Of a stretch of DNA of 64,000 nucleotides, positions 62,872 to 64,000 are shown one piece after another; position 1 is the first letter of the stretch; each line of letters begins with the position of its first letter. Position numbers and translations under genes: made by a program. The notes under the pieces were generated by a model. The model was not told where the DNA came from. It saw only the letters and a program-made list of their open reading frames with translations, and did not search any database. Origin of the DNA: Flavobacterium sp. YJ01 (GTDB lineage: Bacteria > Bacteroidota > Bacteroidia > Flavobacteriales > Flavobacteriaceae); contig NZ_CP119757.1 in NCBI RefSeq assembly GCF_029320955.1, forward strand, positions 4,340,001 through 4,404,000, given 5' to 3'.

Positions 62872-63933
62872 ATGAAAAAACTAGCTTTATTTTGTGGTAT
62901 TTTTATTTTATTGATGTCTTTTAGAACATTTACTCATAAAACCGAACTTCCTTATAGTAGTGGTTTTACATCAATGACAGTAGATACTCTTTTTAAAGAT
63001 AGGATTAGCATCAGAGCAATTTTGATTGATAAAAATAAAGTTTGGTACGGTGCAGATAATTCTCGTTTTGGTTATTATGATTTAACTAAAAAAGAAAAAT
63101 TTGAAGAACACATTTATCGTGATACTTTAAATTTGGAGTTTAGAAGTATTGCTCAAACCTCAAAAGATGTTTTTTTACTTAGTGTAGCAAATCCTGCGTT
63201 GCTTTATGCAGTTTCTAAAAAAGACAATAAAGTAAAATTGGTTTACAAAGAAATTAACCCCAAAGTTTTTTACGATAGCATGCAATTCTGGAATGACAAA
63301 GAAGGAATAGCGATCGGCGATCCAACAGAAGATACTTTCTCTATAATTGTTACACGTGATGGAGGAGAAACTTGGACAAAACTACTGTCAGATAAATTGC
63401 CAACAAATACAACCGGTGAAGCGGCTTTTGCAGCAAGTAACACCAATATTGTAATTAAAGGAAATGATACTTGGCTAGTTTCAGGTGGAAAAAAAGCCCG
63501 TGTTTTTTATTCTCCAGACAAAGCAAAAACATGGAAAGTGGTAGAAACTCCAATTGTTCAAGGAAAACAAATGACCGGAATTTTTACAGCTGATTTCTAT
63601 GATTCTAAACAAGGTTTTATTGCAGGTGGCGATTATGATTATCCAAATAAAAAAGTGGATAATAAAGCCTTTACAAAAGATGGCGGAAAAACTTGGGAAT
63701 TGATTGGGCAGAATATGGGCTTTGGTTACGCATCTTGTGTACAATATGTTCCTGGAGGAAACGGAAGAGAAATTGTTTGTGTTGGTTCTGAAGGGATACA
63801 ATATTCTCAAAATGGAGGTGAAAATTGGATGCAACTTTCTACAGATTCGACACTTTTTACGATTCGTTTTGTAAATAGAAATACTGCAATCGCAGCTGGT
63901 CACAATAAAGTGGTTAAACTTAATTTTAAATAA
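62872..63933 (+). CDS. Exported Ycf48-like beta-propeller protein
   Basis: The 353-residue protein has an N-terminal signal (MKKLALFCGIFILLMSF). Several BNR/Asp-box-like repeats follow: RDGGETWTKLLSD near 163, SPDKAKTWKVVET near 214, TKDGGKTWELIGQ near 267 and SQNGGENWMQLST near 310. Such propellers bind or assemble other proteins. Names such as oxidoreductase attached to similar proteins have no motif support here. It stands alone at the right end. Confidence 0.75.
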   Translation: MKKLALFCGIFILLMSFRTFTHKTELPYSSGFTSMTVDTLFKDRISIRAILIDKNKVWYGADNSRFGYYDLTKKEKFEEHIYRDTLNLEFRSIAQTSKDVFLLSVANPALLYAVSKKDNKVKLVYKEINPKVFYDSMQFWNDKEGIAIGDPTEDTFSIIVTRDGGETWTKLLSDKLPTNTTGEAAFAASNTNIVIKGNDTWLVSGGKKARVFYSPDKAKTWKVVETPIVQGKQMTGIFTADFYDSKQGFIAGGDYDYPNKKVDNKAFTKDGGKTWELIGQNMGFGYASCVQYVPGGNGREIVCVGSEGIQYSQNGGENWMQLSTDSTLFTIRFVNRNTAIAAGHNKVVKLNFK

Positions 63934-63936
63934 AAA

Positions 63937-63984
63937 ATAAGAACCCTAAATAATAAAGTAAGTATTATTATATAGGGTTCTTAT
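63937..63984 (+). terminator. Hairpin after the Ycf48-like gene
   Basis: ATAAGAACCCTA at 63937-63948 pairs with TAGGGTTCTTAT at 63973-63984 around an A/T-rich loop with further pairing (AATAATA/TATTATT). It directly follows the stop. Confidence 0.65.
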
Positions 63985-64000
63985 CGCTGTTGTTTCTTTA

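Overview
The window looks like chromosomal DNA of a Flavobacterium-type member of the Bacteroidota. The evidence is the low G+C, almost no Shine-Dalgarno sequences, promoter-like TAnnTTTG boxes, many outer-membrane lipoproteins with short lipoboxes, a type IX secretion C-terminal sorting domain, carboxypeptidase-regulatory-like domains on TonB-dependent receptors, and intergenic inverted repeats typical of this genus (CGCAAAG/TTTGCG tracts, TGTCATTTCGACGTAAGGAG, CCCGATAGCTATCGGG). No rRNA or tRNA gene and no CRISPR array was seen.

Layout. 1-2132: the 5' end of an unknown gene, a DoxX-like membrane protein, a GNAT acetyltransferase and a Crp/Fnr regulator. 2391-9364: a complete HAE1-type RND drug-efflux operon with its TetR regulator. 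Five near-identical 30-bp operator-like sites surround the regulator, and a previously unlisted 37-codon membrane ORF directly follows the pump gene. 9688-13720: a gluconate module of exported lactonase, GntP permease and FGGY kinase. 13790-16501: a secreted cupin, an MscS channel and two unknown proteins. 16698-24367: a metal-type RND system (CzcCBA-like) in line with an OmpR-type two-component system. 24980-25528: a DJ-1/PfpI protein. 25683-28655: a large secreted protein of ELWKSDGT repeats. 28656-29556: an accessory spacer with long inverted repeats and a gene remnant. 29557-32721: a reverse transcriptase fused to a nitrilase-like domain, resembling defence-associated RTs. 32916-38911: a third RND system whose pump carries an EF-hand-like loop. 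39086-41430: a LytS/LytTR pair and a PepSY-like secreted protein. 41710-45606: two short-chain dehydrogenases, an AraC regulator, a 2H phosphoesterase-like protein and a small unknown. 46105-52442: a probable iron or siderophore uptake locus of AraC regulator, TonB receptor, DUF4374-like lipoprotein and PepSY membrane protein. 52611-63933: mostly core functions (outer-membrane barrel protein, ArsC-like protein, CPBP protease, MenE, RsmB-type methyltransferase, Kup potassium carrier, a lipoprotein and a Ycf48-like beta-propeller protein).

The strongest accessory candidate is the RT-nitrilase gene. It is visibly A/T-richer than its neighbours, has its own promoter-like box and terminator, and lies beside a broken gene. 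Less obvious signals are the TetR operator array, the tiny pump-linked membrane ORF, the EF-hand loop in the third pump, a direct-repeat AraC site with exact two-turn spacing, a promoter-plus-terminator small-RNA candidate near 46.05 kb, and two copies of a 130-bp inverted-repeat element inside two separate efflux operons. Family assignments come from reading motifs by eye. No database search was run.
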